Of a stretch of 64,000 bases of DNA, positions 41,351 to 51,212 are shown in pieces. Source of the DNA: Gaetbulibacter sp. 4G1 (GTDB lineage Bacteria > Bacteroidota > Bacteroidia > Flavobacteriales > Flavobacteriaceae); the NCBI RefSeq assembly GCF_002741945.1, contig NZ_MDVN01000024.1:434001-498000 (forward strand). The letters are read 5' to 3'. The notes under the pieces were generated by a model, which did not search any database, was not told where the DNA came from, and saw only the letters and a program-made list of their open reading frames with translations. The stretch's first letter is position 1. Every line of letters begins with the position of its first letter. A program made the position numbers and the translations under genes.

Positions 41351-42928
41351 ATGGATTCTGTATTAGATTTTTTATCAAACATAGCTTGGTGGGGTTGGAT
41401 TTTAATTGGGTTGTTTTTAGTAGCAATTCGCGATATATTCTTTCAAAAAAAGCACACCATAAGCCACAATTACCCGATTGTTGGTCATTTACGCTATTTA
41501 TTTGAAAGCATCGGCCCTGAAATGCGTCAATACTTTGTTGCAAATAACAGAGAAGAATTGCCTTTTAACCGTATAGAAAGAGGATGGATTTATGCATCAG
41601 CTAAAAAGGAGAACAATTACGAAGGTTTTGGTACAGATAGAGACATTTATGAGCATCAACATATTTTTATTAATAATGCAATGATGCCGTTTAAAATAGA
41701 TAAAAATCATCCTAACAAGTTAGATAAAACCTTTTTACCATGTGCTAAAGTTATGGGTGAATTTAACAAAAGGAAACGACCATATCGTCCAGCATCAGTT
41801 ATAAACGTGTCGGCGATGAGTTTTGGCTCTCTTTCAGCAAAAGCGGTAGAATCTTTGAACAAAGGTGTTAAAATTGCAGGGGCTTATCATAATACTGGAG
41901 AAGGTGGATTGTCGCCTTATCACAGCAATGGCGGCGATGTAGTTTTTCATTTTGGAACAGGCTATTTTGGGGTGCGTGCAAAAGATGGTGGTTTTTCTAT
42001 GGAAAAAATGATAAAAATGGTTGATGACAACCCATTTATCCGTGCTATAGAAGTAAAACTATCACAAGGGGCAAAACCTGGAAAAGGCGGAGTTTTACCA
42101 GGAGCAAAAATAACCAAACAAATTGCAGAAATTAGAGGTGTAGAAATAGGCAAAGATGTATTATCTCCACCAAATCACAAAGCATTTTCTAATGTGCCAG
42201 AGATGGTTGATTTTATAGAAAAAATTGCAGAAGCCACCGGATTGCCTGTTGGCATTAAAGCAGCCATAGGCAAACTAGAACAATGGGAAGAACTCGCAGA
42301 TATTATGCTAAAAACTGGTAAAGGTCCTGATTTTATTACAGTGGATGGTGGTGAAGGCGGAACTGGGGCAGCTCCACCAAGTTTTGCTGACCATGTTTCA
42401 TTACCTTGGGTTTATGGGTTTAGCGACTTATATAAGCTCTTTAAATACAAAGGATTATCTGAACGCATTGTATTTATTGGCAGTGGTAAATTAGGGTTTC
42501 CAGCGAAAGCAGCTATGGCATTTGCCATGGGTGCAGATTGTATTAATGTAGCAAGAGAAGCCATGATGAGCATTGGATGTATTCAAGCTCAAATATGTCA
42601 TACTAACCGCTGCCCTAGCGGTGTGGCAACACAAAGCAAATGGTTACAAAACGGTATAGACCCTACTTTAAAATCTGAACGATTAGCACAATACTTTAAA
42701 ACGTTTAGGAAAGAATTAGTGGAAATTACTCATGCTGCAGGATATGAACACCCTTGTCAATTTAAAATGAGTGATATAGAAATTAATGTTGATGATCATA
42801 ACATATCCAAAGAATTGAATAGAACTTATATGTATGAGAAATCTCATGTCCCATTTACTAACATGCAAACTTTAAAAGATTGTTTATATTTGGGCGGACA
42901 ATTAGAACCTTCTCCTCAAACCAATTAA
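41351..42928 (+). CDS. FMN-binding glutamate synthase-like protein with N-terminal membrane anchor
   Basis: The 525-residue protein has a hydrophobic N-terminal helix (AWWGWILIGLFLVAI, about 10-25) and then a domain like the central FMN barrel of glutamate synthase: SVINVSAMSFGSLSAKAVES, HNTGEGGLSPYH, DFITVDGGEGGTGAAPPSF and IVFIGSGKLGFPAKAAMAF. An iron-sulfur Cys cluster is visible in CIQAQICHTNRCPSG. Amidotransferase and C-terminal GXGXG domains of true GltB are missing, so it is not a complete glutamate synthase. Such stand-alone barrel proteins are common in bacteria with unknown substrate. It follows the amidohydrolase and precedes a small membrane protein by 6 bases. Confidence 0.9.
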   Translation: MDSVLDFLSNIAWWGWILIGLFLVAIRDIFFQKKHTISHNYPIVGHLRYLFESIGPEMRQYFVANNREELPFNRIERGWIYASAKKENNYEGFGTDRDIYEHQHIFINNAMMPFKIDKNHPNKLDKTFLPCAKVMGEFNKRKRPYRPASVINVSAMSFGSLSAKAVESLNKGVKIAGAYHNTGEGGLSPYHSNGGDVVFHFGTGYFGVRAKDGGFSMEKMIKMVDDNPFIRAIEVKLSQGAKPGKGGVLPGAKITKQIAEIRGVEIGKDVLSPPNHKAFSNVPEMVDFIEKIAEATGLPVGIKAAIGKLEQWEELADIMLKTGKGPDFITVDGGEGGTGAAPPSFADHVSLPWVYGFSDLYKLFKYKGLSERIVFIGSGKLGFPAKAAMAFAMGADCINVAREAMMSIGCIQAQICHTNRCPSGVATQSKWLQNGIDPTLKSERLAQYFKTFRKELVEITHAAGYEHPCQFKMSDIEINVDDHNISKELNRTYMYEKSHVPFTNMQTLKDCLYLGGQLEPSPQTN

Positions 42929-42934
42929 AAAACC

Positions 42935-43456
42935 ATGGACGCAGAAAGAATTATTGATTTACTTTTATTCGCAATCCCCTCATTAATTGTTGGAATTATT
43001 GCATACTATTTTTTTAAAGAACATACAAAAAACGAAGATGGCAGAAGACGCTATTTATTAAAAAAGGATTTACAAGTTTCATCAATGCCATTGCGTCTTC
43101 AAGCTTATGAAAGACTTGCATTGTTTTTAGAAAGAATCTCTCCAAACAAATTAATGATTAGAGTTTCTCCAATATCCTCAAATAAAGATGATTATGAACG
43201 ATTACTTATACAAAATATTGAACAAGAAATGGAACATAATTTATCGCAACAAATATATGTTAGCGAAAAATGTTGGAGCATTATATCTGCCGCAAAAAGC
43301 GCCACTATTCAATTGATAAGAAAAGCCAGTTTACTAGAAAAAACGGATACTGCCGATAAACTTAGAGAAGTAGTTTTAACCGAAATGATGGAACGCAGAG
43401 CTCCTAGCGACGCCGCCTTATCCTTTATAAAAGAGGAGATTTCAGATTTATGGTAA
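42935..43456 (+). CDS. Membrane-anchored protein of unknown function (173 residues)
   Basis: One N-terminal hydrophobic helix (IIDLLLFAIPSLIVGIIAYYFF) is followed by a soluble helical domain. Family-like sequence includes LPLRLQAYERLALFLERISP (written SMPLRLQAYERL here), IEQEMEHNLSQQIYVSEKCW and EMMERRAPSDAALSFIKEEI. From memory this pattern is conserved among Flavobacteriaceae (possibly DUF7935), without a known role. It is the third gene of the M20/GltB-like unit and is convergent with the patatin gene, with a 2-base gap. Confidence 0.8.
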   Translation: MDAERIIDLLLFAIPSLIVGIIAYYFFKEHTKNEDGRRRYLLKKDLQVSSMPLRLQAYERLALFLERISPNKLMIRVSPISSNKDDYERLLIQNIEQEMEHNLSQQIYVSEKCWSIISAAKSATIQLIRKASLLEKTDTADKLREVVLTEMMERRAPSDAALSFIKEEISDLW

Positions 43457-43458
43457 AA

Positions 43459-44370
43459 TCAATCTATCCTTAATTCGTTAGAGCGCGCTTCTAAACACTT
43501 TTGTTTCGCATAATAATATCCTTGTTGCCACCAAGTAGTCATTAGTTTTTTATTAAAAATTAATGAGTTTTCTGTAAGCTTTGACGGCGTATAGTATAAA
43601 TTAAGTTTTACATTTTTATTTTTTGCAGCTAATTTTCCAATGGTAACATCACTTCTTTCTACTTGATCTAATAAATGAGAAAACAAATTAATCATAAGAG
43701 AAAACGGATTCTTCCCTAATACTTTATTATACTGCATATTTTCAGATTCCAAAATCACAGCATCTACCTCAGTAGCTCCTCTTAAAATTGCTTCCCGTAT
43801 AGGTACAACACATCCTAAACCTCCGTCAGCATACTCAAAACCATTCTTTTTCACCAAAGACATAAAAGGAATGTAATTACAAGAAATCCAAATCCAGTCA
43901 CAAAATTCATCATAACTAAATTCTTTTATTGACTTATACTCTACTCGATTTTTAGAAAGATTAGAAACTGTAACTACTACATCATCTTTAGTTTCTTTAA
44001 TTAAATTATATTCTTCAAAAGTGAAATGCTTTTTTATATGACGTCTAAGCGCTTTACTTTCACCAAAAGTACGCTTCATTTTAATAAACTGCCATAGTGT
44101 ATTTACAAAATCAATAGAAACAAATTCCCTATTTCCTTTTTTACGCAAAACAAATGGGTTAACACTAAAAATATTATGTTGATTAACATTAGTAAACACC
44201 TGATGAATTTTATCAATCTTTCCGGCTGCTAAATGAGGAACAAGCAAACTACCTGTTGATGTACCTAAAAACATATCATAATCCACACCTTCTTCTTGCA
44301 TAAGGTATTGCGCCACACCTCCTGCGTATGCCCCCTTACTACCTCCTCCTGAAATTACTAATGCTCTCAT
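43459..44370 (-). CDS. Patatin-like phospholipase
   Basis: The 303-residue protein has the glycine-rich oxyanion motif ISGGGSKGAYAGGVAQYL, the nucleophile elbow FLGTSTGSLLVPHL (GxSxG) and the dyad Asp in YADGGLG. Patatins hydrolyse phospholipids or lysophospholipids; the cytoplasmic form here has no signal peptide. Its ATG overlaps the stop of the M1 peptidase gene by 4 bases (ATGA). Why a lipase would be coupled to a secreted peptidase is not clear from the sequence. Confidence 0.9.
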   Translation of the reverse strand: MRALVISGGGSKGAYAGGVAQYLMQEEGVDYDMFLGTSTGSLLVPHLAAGKIDKIHQVFTNVNQHNIFSVNPFVLRKKGNREFVSIDFVNTLWQFIKMKRTFGESKALRRHIKKHFTFEEYNLIKETKDDVVVTVSNLSKNRVEYKSIKEFSYDEFCDWIWISCNYIPFMSLVKKNGFEYADGGLGCVVPIREAILRGATEVDAVILESENMQYNKVLGKNPFSLMINLFSHLLDQVERSDVTIGKLAAKNKNVKLNLYYTPSKLTENSLIFNKKLMTTWWQQGYYYAKQKCLEARSNELRID

Positions 44371-46358
44371 TTATTTATACTTTTTATCAGCTCTTTTGCA
44401 AATTTTTTAAATCGCCAATTATGATGCTTCGTTGCTTGTTCTAAATTTTCTTGACACCTAGTACCACATGAACTTATCCATGCTAGATAACTAAATGCAT
44501 TTTGTCGAATTTCGAAACCATATTTAGGACTTGTGTAACTTTCTAACTCATTAAAATAAAGCGTTTCGTTTTCAGGCTCAAAATCACCAGTAATAAGCGC
44601 CAATGTCAACCAAAGTATTCTAATATTTTTATCATTAAACCCTTGAATATCTTTTGTTTTTTGCAGGTATTTACTTTGGTCCTCAGGAAAATTATTCCAC
44701 AATCCAAATAAAGCAGCCTCAATAGTTAGATAGGATTTATCATCTAAAAGAGATTCATAATCTTCTTTTAATTCTAAAGGAATTTTTGATAATGATTTCG
44801 CAATTGCTTGGCGCACCTTTATACTGTTTTTAAAGTCCTTTTTTTTAATATGACCAGGTATTTGACCAATTACTTTAATTTTAGCTTCGTCTGAAATCCA
44901 TGAGCTTAAATAGTCTTTACATTTAGATGTATAGTTTTCACAATCTATTTGAATGTATTGCTTTACAAATGTTGAACTTAAATATAATATCTCTTCAACT
45001 TTTTCATAATTAAACTTAACTTCACTCAACCACTCTTTTACAAATTGACTTAAATCTTTACCGGAAGCCTTTTCAACTTCAACTATAAAATCATTTGTCT
45101 CAACATTTTTAAATTGATGTTTTTTTAAATAGTTTTTAACTGCCACTCTAAAAGCTTTATCTTCAACTTTGTCACGCAAAATATGCAAAACCAAACAACC
45201 TTTTTTATAAAACGTTGTACTACTCGATTTTGGATTTAAAAGCGACGTACTAGCCCCTCTTCTTTCTTGATCTAACAATTCTTGAGCGTATTCATATAAT
45301 CGCCAATAGTAGTAATCTTCTCCAAAAATATCACGCTCTGCTAACAATGCATAATACGTAGCAAACCCCTCTTGTAACCAATGGTGCGTTCCAGAAGTTT
45401 CGGTAACCAAATCTCCAAACCATTGATGCGCTAATTCGTGAGCATTTACGTTAACATAGTTTTTATCTATAAATCCTATGGAATCAACAACAAATCCATC
45501 CGAAAAAATGGTGGTACTTGTATTTTCCATTCCCGCATATAAAAAATCTTTTACAGGCACTTGCTTGTAATTTTGCCATGGATACGGAACACCAATTTCT
45601 TCCTCAAGAAAATCAAACATTTGTTTAGTATAGCGATAAGTTGGTTCAACTTTTAATGAATCTTCAGGGTAATAATACATTTCTAAGGGAATACCGCTTT
45701 TAGAATATTCTACTTTTTTATCGTATTTACCAATAACTAAAGCAACTAAATAGCTAGACATGGGTTTTTGCATATCGTAATACCATGTTGTGGTTGATTC
45801 GCTGATTCGCTTATCTATCAGCTTACCATTAGCAACAACTTTATAATCAGAATCAAAGGTAATCGACAAATCAAATTCAATTTTATCATTCATATCATCA
45901 ATGCTTGGCAACCAATTGCTTGTGTATTTACCTTGTCCTTGAGTCCAAACTTGCTTATTCCTATTTTCATTTTTCCAATCAATGAAATACAGTGCCTTTT
46001 TAGGCTTAGCAGCATACTTCAAAACCAATTCATAAACTTCGCCTTTTTTGAATTCGTTATAAATTATAATCTGGCTTGAGTTATTTTTAGATTTAATACC
46101 ATAATGCAAAACGTCAACATGAACTCCAACTTCGCGCAATTCAACTTTAGAAAATTCCATATTTTTAGCATCAAGATACACTGAGTCAATATCTCTAATT
46201 ACTACAAACTCATAAGTTATCAGTCCTTCAATTTCTTTTTTTACTAAATCTCTAAAAATTATATCAGCCTTAGCGGTTTTAAAATCAACGTATTCAGTTT
46301 GTTGAGCTATCCCAATAGAACAAACAAACAAAAAAGAAAGAAGTATTAAATTTTTCAT
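44367..46358 (-). CDS. Secreted M1 family aminopeptidase
   Basis: The 663-residue protein has a signal peptide (MKNLILLSFLFVCSIGIAQ) and the M1 layout: substrate exopeptidase motif YAGMENTSTT (GxMEN), zinc site NVNAHELAHQWFGDLV with the third ligand in WLQEGFATYYALLAE, and a C-terminal helical region. It cleaves N-terminal residues from peptides in the periplasm. The start at 46358 is chosen because the signal peptide begins there; 30 further upstream codons are open but not signal-like. It is divergent from recG with 72 bases between the starts. Confidence 0.93.
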   Translation of the reverse strand: MKNLILLSFLFVCSIGIAQQTEYVDFKTAKADIIFRDLVKKEIEGLITYEFVVIRDIDSVYLDAKNMEFSKVELREVGVHVDVLHYGIKSKNNSSQIIIYNEFKKGEVYELVLKYAAKPKKALYFIDWKNENRNKQVWTQGQGKYTSNWLPSIDDMNDKIEFDLSITFDSDYKVVANGKLIDKRISESTTTWYYDMQKPMSSYLVALVIGKYDKKVEYSKSGIPLEMYYYPEDSLKVEPTYRYTKQMFDFLEEEIGVPYPWQNYKQVPVKDFLYAGMENTSTTIFSDGFVVDSIGFIDKNYVNVNAHELAHQWFGDLVTETSGTHHWLQEGFATYYALLAERDIFGEDYYYWRLYEYAQELLDQERRGASTSLLNPKSSSTTFYKKGCLVLHILRDKVEDKAFRVAVKNYLKKHQFKNVETNDFIVEVEKASGKDLSQFVKEWLSEVKFNYEKVEEILYLSSTFVKQYIQIDCENYTSKCKDYLSSWISDEAKIKVIGQIPGHIKKKDFKNSIKVRQAIAKSLSKIPLELKEDYESLLDDKSYLTIEAALFGLWNNFPEDQSKYLQKTKDIQGFNDKNIRILWLTLALITGDFEPENETLYFNELESYTSPKYGFEIRQNAFSYLAWISSCGTRCQENLEQATKHHNWRFKKFAKELIKSINK

Positions 46359-46430
46359 ATTTAAACCACAACAAGTATTAGACCAAAATAGCACTTTTAA
46401 TCTTAATTGAAATACACTAAATTCGCTTTT

Positions 46431-48533
46431 ATGAGTGTTAACCTTCAAACCCCAATTGATTATTTAAAAGGCGTTGGCCCTAATCGTGCTGATTTACTAC
46501 GTAAGGAACTAGGTATTCATACTTATCAAGATTTAATCAATCTATTTCCAAACAGATACATAGATAGAACGCATTATTATAAAATCAATAAACTACAACG
46601 CAATAATGCCGATGTACAAGTTATTGGTAAAATAACTGGCTTTAAAGAAGTGGCTCAAAAACGAGGAAAACGACTGGTAGCAACTTTTCAAGACGAAACT
46701 GGTACTATGGAACTTGTTTGGTTTAGAGGGCAAAAGTGGATAAGAGAAAATTTAAAACTAAACAAACCCTATGTAGCTTTTGGGAAAACCAATTGGTTTA
46801 GCAGCAAATTTAATATGGCGCACCCAGATTTAGAACTTCTGGAAGAACATGAAAAGAATCTGCGTTCTGGAATGCAAGCTATTTATCCTTCTACCGAGAA
46901 ATTATCAAATAAAGGCATTAGTAATCGTGTAGTTGGCAAAATCATGCAACAGCTTTTTATCGAAACTGGCGGAAAGTTTACCGAAACCCTATCTGAAAAT
47001 TTACTTTCAGAATTAAAACTAATTAGTAAAAAAGACGCACTCTTTAATGTTCATTTTCCGAAAAATCAAAAGTTACTTTCAAAGGCTCAATATCGATTAA
47101 AATTTGAAGAATTATTTTACATCCAATTACAATTAATTTTAAAAAATTTAATTCATAAATCAAAAATTAAAGGCTTTCCTTTTGAAAAAGTAGGAGACTA
47201 CTTTAACAGTTTTTTTAATAACCATTTACCCTTCGAATTGACCAATGCACAAAAACGTGTTTTAAAAGAAATTCGTTCCGATTTAGGCAGTAACGCGCAA
47301 ATGAATCGGTTATTACAAGGCGATGTGGGTTCTGGAAAAACCATAGTAGCCCTCATGTCAATGTTAATAGCACTTGACAACGATTTTCAAGCCTGCTTAA
47401 TGGCACCAACTGAAATTTTGTCAGTCCAACATTATAATGGATTATTAGATCTGTGTAACAATCTAAATATCAGAATAAAACTATTAACAGGTTCAACTAA
47501 AACTTCAGATAGAAAAAAAATTCATAAATCTTTAGAAAATGGTGAATTGCAAATACTAATTGGCACACATGCTTTGCTTGAAGACAAGGTGAGATTTAAA
47601 AATTTAGGGCTAGCAATTATTGATGAACAACATAGATTTGGGGTTGCTCAACGGTCAAAATTATGGAAAAAAAACACCTCCCCCCCACACGTTTTAGTGA
47701 TGACTGCAACACCAATTCCTAGAACATTAGCAATGTCAATTTATGGTGATTTAGACATCTCAATAATTGATGAATTACCACCCGGAAGAAAGTCTATAAA
47801 AACAGTTCACAGATATGATAAAAACCGACTAAATGTATTTCGATTTATTCGTGATGAAATTGATAAAGGAAGACAAATTTATATTGTTTATCCTCTAATT
47901 CAAGAAAGCTCAGCTATGGATTATAAAGATTTAATGGATGGTTACGAAAGTATCTCCAGAGATTTTCCAATGCCAAAATATCAAATATCTATAGTTCACG
48001 GAAAAATGAAACCTGCAGACAAAGATTACGAAATGCAACGTTTTATTAAAGGCGAAACACAAATTATGGTAGCAACTACTGTTATTGAGGTAGGTGTAAA
48101 CGTACCGAATGCTTCTGTTATGATAATAGAAAGTGCAGAGCGCTTTGGATTGTCCCAACTTCATCAATTACGTGGTCGTGTTGGTCGTGGTGCAGAACAA
48201 AGCTATTGCATTTTAATGACTAGCCATAAACTTAGCAACGATAGCAAAATACGCTTAGAAACCATGGTTAAAACCAATGATGGATTTGAAATTGCTGAAG
48301 TAGATTTGAAATTGAGAGGCCCAGGAGATATTATGGGCACTCAACAAAGCGGTGTTTTAAATTTAAAGATTGCTGATATAATTAAGGATAATGATATTTT
48401 GCAAAGCGCCAGATTTTATGCTAAAAAAATTCTTCAAAGTGACCCTGCTTTATCAAAGCAAGAGAATCATACTATTTTAAATACCTATAGACAATTAAGC
48501 AAATACAAGAATATCTGGAACTATATTAGTTAG
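46431..48533 (+). CDS. recG: ATP-dependent DNA helicase RecG
   Basis: The 700-residue protein has the N-terminal wedge/OB domain (about 60-150; DVQVIGKITGFKEV), the DEAH-like helicase core with RLLQGDVGSGKTIVALM (Walker A), IIDEQHRFGVAQRSKLW (motif II), VLVMTATPIPRTLAM (motif III), then TTVIEVGVNVPNASVMIIE and QLHQLRGRVGRGAEQSYC (motifs V/VI). RecG remodels stalled forks and branched DNA. The start MSVNLQTPIDYLKGVG at 46431 is chosen because the family begins there. A variant -7 box TAAATTCG (46418-46425) ends five bases before the ATG. Confidence 0.95.
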   Translation: MSVNLQTPIDYLKGVGPNRADLLRKELGIHTYQDLINLFPNRYIDRTHYYKINKLQRNNADVQVIGKITGFKEVAQKRGKRLVATFQDETGTMELVWFRGQKWIRENLKLNKPYVAFGKTNWFSSKFNMAHPDLELLEEHEKNLRSGMQAIYPSTEKLSNKGISNRVVGKIMQQLFIETGGKFTETLSENLLSELKLISKKDALFNVHFPKNQKLLSKAQYRLKFEELFYIQLQLILKNLIHKSKIKGFPFEKVGDYFNSFFNNHLPFELTNAQKRVLKEIRSDLGSNAQMNRLLQGDVGSGKTIVALMSMLIALDNDFQACLMAPTEILSVQHYNGLLDLCNNLNIRIKLLTGSTKTSDRKKIHKSLENGELQILIGTHALLEDKVRFKNLGLAIIDEQHRFGVAQRSKLWKKNTSPPHVLVMTATPIPRTLAMSIYGDLDISIIDELPPGRKSIKTVHRYDKNRLNVFRFIRDEIDKGRQIYIVYPLIQESSAMDYKDLMDGYESISRDFPMPKYQISIVHGKMKPADKDYEMQRFIKGETQIMVATTVIEVGVNVPNASVMIIESAERFGLSQLHQLRGRVGRGAEQSYCILMTSHKLSNDSKIRLETMVKTNDGFEIAEVDLKLRGPGDIMGTQQSGVLNLKIADIIKDNDILQSARFYAKKILQSDPALSKQENHTILNTYRQLSKYKNIWNYIS

Positions 48534-48619
48534 ATATCTAGTTTTTAAACACATCTCATTTTTTAACAGTCATTTTTGTTAAAGTTCTGTAAAACAGTCT
48601 TTAAAACTAAACTTTCCTT

Positions 48620-48635
48620 ATACCTTTAAAGGTAT
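48620..48635. promoter_or_regulatory. 16-bp perfect palindrome in the promoter of the esterase gene
   Basis: ATACCTTTAAAGGTAT is perfectly self-complementary and lies 27 bases before the ATG at 48663. It contains TACCTTTA, one base off the -7 consensus TAnnTTTG, so a bound protein would cover the promoter. Confidence 0.4.
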
Positions 48636-48662
48636 CTGATTACTAACTAACATAAGTATACC

Positions 48663-49889
48663 ATGAAGCTCATAAAATTAATATACAAATTTAACTTCAT
48701 TATATTCTTCCTCTTCAACATAGCTCATTCTCAAGAAAACACTTATAGCTGCAAAAATGAAGCTTATAGTTTTCTTAAACAAACCATTGGCAAATGGCAT
48801 GTAATAGCTAAAGATCGTACATCCCCTAATGTATATGAAAACAATTACGGTACCTCAATAATTACAAGCTCCATTGAAGGGTGTGGTGTTAAAGAATCTT
48901 ATAAAGGTGTTTATAGAAATAAAAATTATGCTAGAGAAGTTTTTCTTACAGGGTTAGATTCAACAAATGTAGAAATGTTAGCATTAGACTCAGAGCATGG
49001 GTCGTTTTCAACTTTAAACGGATCAATTAAAAATAATGAGTTAACCACTTATTGGTACCGAAACAAAGAAGTTAAAAGGCTGCAGTCAAAATACATTATG
49101 TCATTTACTGATACTAATACTTTTGAATTTTCATCTTATTTGTCAACCAATCATGGTAAAGATTGGGCATTAACTCATCAAAGAAAATATTACAGAATAA
49201 ACTACGAAGAGGTTGAAATGAAGACCAAAGACAGTATATTAGTTTACGGCGATTTATATACAATTAAAAAAGAATACCCAACTATTATACTATTTCATCA
49301 AGGAGGTTCTAATGCAAAAGGCGAGTATCATTCAATAGTTCCTAAATTGCTTAATGAAGGTTTCAATATTATGGCTATAGACCAAAGAGTTGGTGGCTCA
49401 TCATATTATGGTGGCTATAATAGAACTATTTCAAAACTAGGCACAAATAGCTTCACTTATTGCGATGCGTATACTGATTTAGAGGCTGCCCTAGATTACA
49501 TAATAGACAAAAAATATAACGGAAATAAAATTTTATGGGGAAGCAGTTATGGTGCAGCTTTAGCCATTCAATTAGCGAGTAAAAGAGAGCATGATATTTC
49601 AGCATTATTAGCTTTTTCGCCATCAACTGGAAATGCAGTTGAAACATGTCATCCAAATCAGTATATAAATCAAATAGGCCTTCCTTTTTTATTGCTAAGA
49701 CCAAAGAAAGAAATGGAACGAGAAAGCTCAGTAGAGCAATTTAGTATTGCCAAAGAACATGGACATCAAACTTATATTGCAGAACACGGTACACACGGTT
49801 CTTCTATGTTGGTTAAAGATCGTGTAGGTGCTGATGTGAATAAAAATTGGAATATAGTTTTGGAATTTCTAAATAAACACAGAAATTAA
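48663..49889 (+). CDS. Secreted two-domain alpha/beta hydrolase
   Basis: The 408-residue protein has a signal peptide (about residues 1-23, ending NIAHSQ). An N-terminal lipocalin-like domain (about 30-180) resembles the DUF1579-type domain (LKQTIGKWHVIAKDRTSP, GVKESYKGVYRNKNYA). A C-terminal hydrolase domain has TIILFHQGGSNAKGE, the nucleophile elbow LWGSSYGAALAIQ and the His in EHGTHGSSML. The substrate is unknown. It stands alone between recG and the DUF2911 gene, with a palindromic promoter and its own terminator. Confidence 0.83.
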   Translation: MKLIKLIYKFNFIIFFLFNIAHSQENTYSCKNEAYSFLKQTIGKWHVIAKDRTSPNVYENNYGTSIITSSIEGCGVKESYKGVYRNKNYAREVFLTGLDSTNVEMLALDSEHGSFSTLNGSIKNNELTTYWYRNKEVKRLQSKYIMSFTDTNTFEFSSYLSTNHGKDWALTHQRKYYRINYEEVEMKTKDSILVYGDLYTIKKEYPTIILFHQGGSNAKGEYHSIVPKLLNEGFNIMAIDQRVGGSSYYGGYNRTISKLGTNSFTYCDAYTDLEAALDYIIDKKYNGNKILWGSSYGAALAIQLASKREHDISALLAFSPSTGNAVETCHPNQYINQIGLPFLLLRPKKEMERESSVEQFSIAKEHGHQTYIAEHGTHGSSMLVKDRVGADVNKNWNIVLEFLNKHRN

Positions 49890-49918
49890 TAAAGCTCAAT
49901 CATATAGATTGAGCTTTA
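49890..49918 (+). terminator. Terminator hairpin after the two-domain hydrolase gene
   Basis: TAAAGCTCAATC and GATTGAGCTTTA form a 12-bp stem with a 5-base loop directly after the stop codon. The T-run is short, so termination may be partial or bidirectional with the convergent DUF2911 gene. Confidence 0.75.
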
Positions 49919-49947
49919 TAAACTGATAGTAGCTTGATTGATGATTT

Positions 49948-51039
49948 TTACATTACTCCCAACTCCTTTAAAAGCTTTTCTGAATTTGCTTTTACATTTG
50001 CCGGCGGATTAAGTGACAATGATTTTTTTAAGTTTTTAATTGCATTCTTTTTATCTCCCATATTTTTATAGCATTCACCTAAGCTATCATAAACATTGGC
50101 GTTGTTTGGATTATTAGCTACATTTAATTTAAAATATTTTAATGCTCGATTAAAATCTTTAGCAGCAACCATTTGGTAGCCTAAATTATTTAATTGATTG
50201 GTATTTGCCATAGCTGAAGCTTCATCCATTAATGCTGCATATTCATCTGTTTTCCCCAGTTTGTTTAATATTTGACCTTTAAGCGCTACATTATTAAACG
50301 TTTTCTGACTAAAAAATTGTCCAGCTATTGCTGCATCCACCCAACCTAAAGCCTCATTAAGATCGCCACCATTGTTTAAAGCAAAACGGGCAGCTTGCTC
50401 CCAGTTTTGGCGTTGAAATCCATCTTGACCTTTAAATTTAGCCCTAAAATCGTTTAACACAATTTCTGTAACATCAAAAGAAACCTTAAAAGGGAATCCT
50501 TTTTTCTCCCATGCAAGCACAGCTGTTGCTGATTCTGCATCAACATTATTGAATTCAAAAGATAGTAATTCGTGGTGCGGAACAGTAGTGGTTTTAATAT
50601 CTGCTCTTAAGGCATCTTTACTCTTATCATAAAAATAACTACCCCATGCATTAGCATCATGTGATAATATAAGAGTAGCCGTGTTATCTGCTTTAACCTC
50701 TAGATGCAAACCGTAAGTTCCTGCCTTTATAGGCTTGCCTTCTACTTTGGCATCATGAGAAAATGTAATGGTTGTATTTTCATTAGCACCAGCGCGCCAT
50801 GGTGCTGCGGTTGCTGTACCAAAACCTAGATTATTCATCCCGTAAGGGACTAACTTCCCCCAGACCTCTCTACCTTTTACACTTGGTCTAGAATAAGTGA
50901 TTGAAACATCTGAAACACCTACGCGTTGAGACACTGTAGCCTGCTGACTACCTCTTGGTGTGTTTAATTGAGAATAAGCACTGAAACTAAAAGCAAGTAC
51001 CAGTAGCATACAAAATTTAGTAAGTTTGTTGTTTTTCAT
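49948..51039 (-). CDS. Secreted DUF2911 protein with C-terminal TPR repeats
   Basis: The 363-residue protein has a signal peptide (MKNNKLTKFCMLLVLAFSFSAYS). The DUF2911 domain (about 30-190) has SQRVGVSDVSITYSRPSVKGREVWG, APWRAGANENTTITFSHD and KAGTYGLHLEV. TPR helices (about 220-360) include NAVYDSLGECYKNMGDKKNA-like repeats (ANVYDSLGECYKNMG). The DUF2911 family is very common in Bacteroidota, exported, and of unknown role. It is convergent with the hydrolase gene and divergent from mutS2. Confidence 0.92.
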   Translation of the reverse strand: MKNNKLTKFCMLLVLAFSFSAYSQLNTPRGSQQATVSQRVGVSDVSITYSRPSVKGREVWGKLVPYGMNNLGFGTATAAPWRAGANENTTITFSHDAKVEGKPIKAGTYGLHLEVKADNTATLILSHDANAWGSYFYDKSKDALRADIKTTTVPHHELLSFEFNNVDAESATAVLAWEKKGFPFKVSFDVTEIVLNDFRAKFKGQDGFQRQNWEQAARFALNNGGDLNEALGWVDAAIAGQFFSQKTFNNVALKGQILNKLGKTDEYAALMDEASAMANTNQLNNLGYQMVAAKDFNRALKYFKLNVANNPNNANVYDSLGECYKNMGDKKNAIKNLKKSLSLNPPANVKANSEKLLKELGVM

Positions 51040-51182
51040 TTTTGATTGTGTTTAGTTTGTACCTCAAGGTATTGACAAATAGTAATAGCAAGTGTTAGCG
51101 TTTTGTTAAAGAAGCACACCCATTTGTTAATTAACTATTTATTAAGAAGAATTTAACAACATAAAACCTCGTAGAGAATGTT

Positions 51183-51190
51183 TAACTTTG
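51183..51190 (+). promoter_or_regulatory. Putative -7 box TAACTTTG for mutS2
   Basis: The box fits TAnnTTTG and lies 22 bases before the ATG, giving a leader of about 18 bases. No TTG at -33 was seen. Confidence 0.45.
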
Positions 51191-51212
51191 CGAGCCTTTT
51201 ATAAAAAGAAGA

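Noticed and set aside
41351-42928. True glutamate synthase large subunit (gltB)
   Set aside because: It has 525 residues instead of about 1500, and it lacks the N-terminal glutaminase and C-terminal helix domains.
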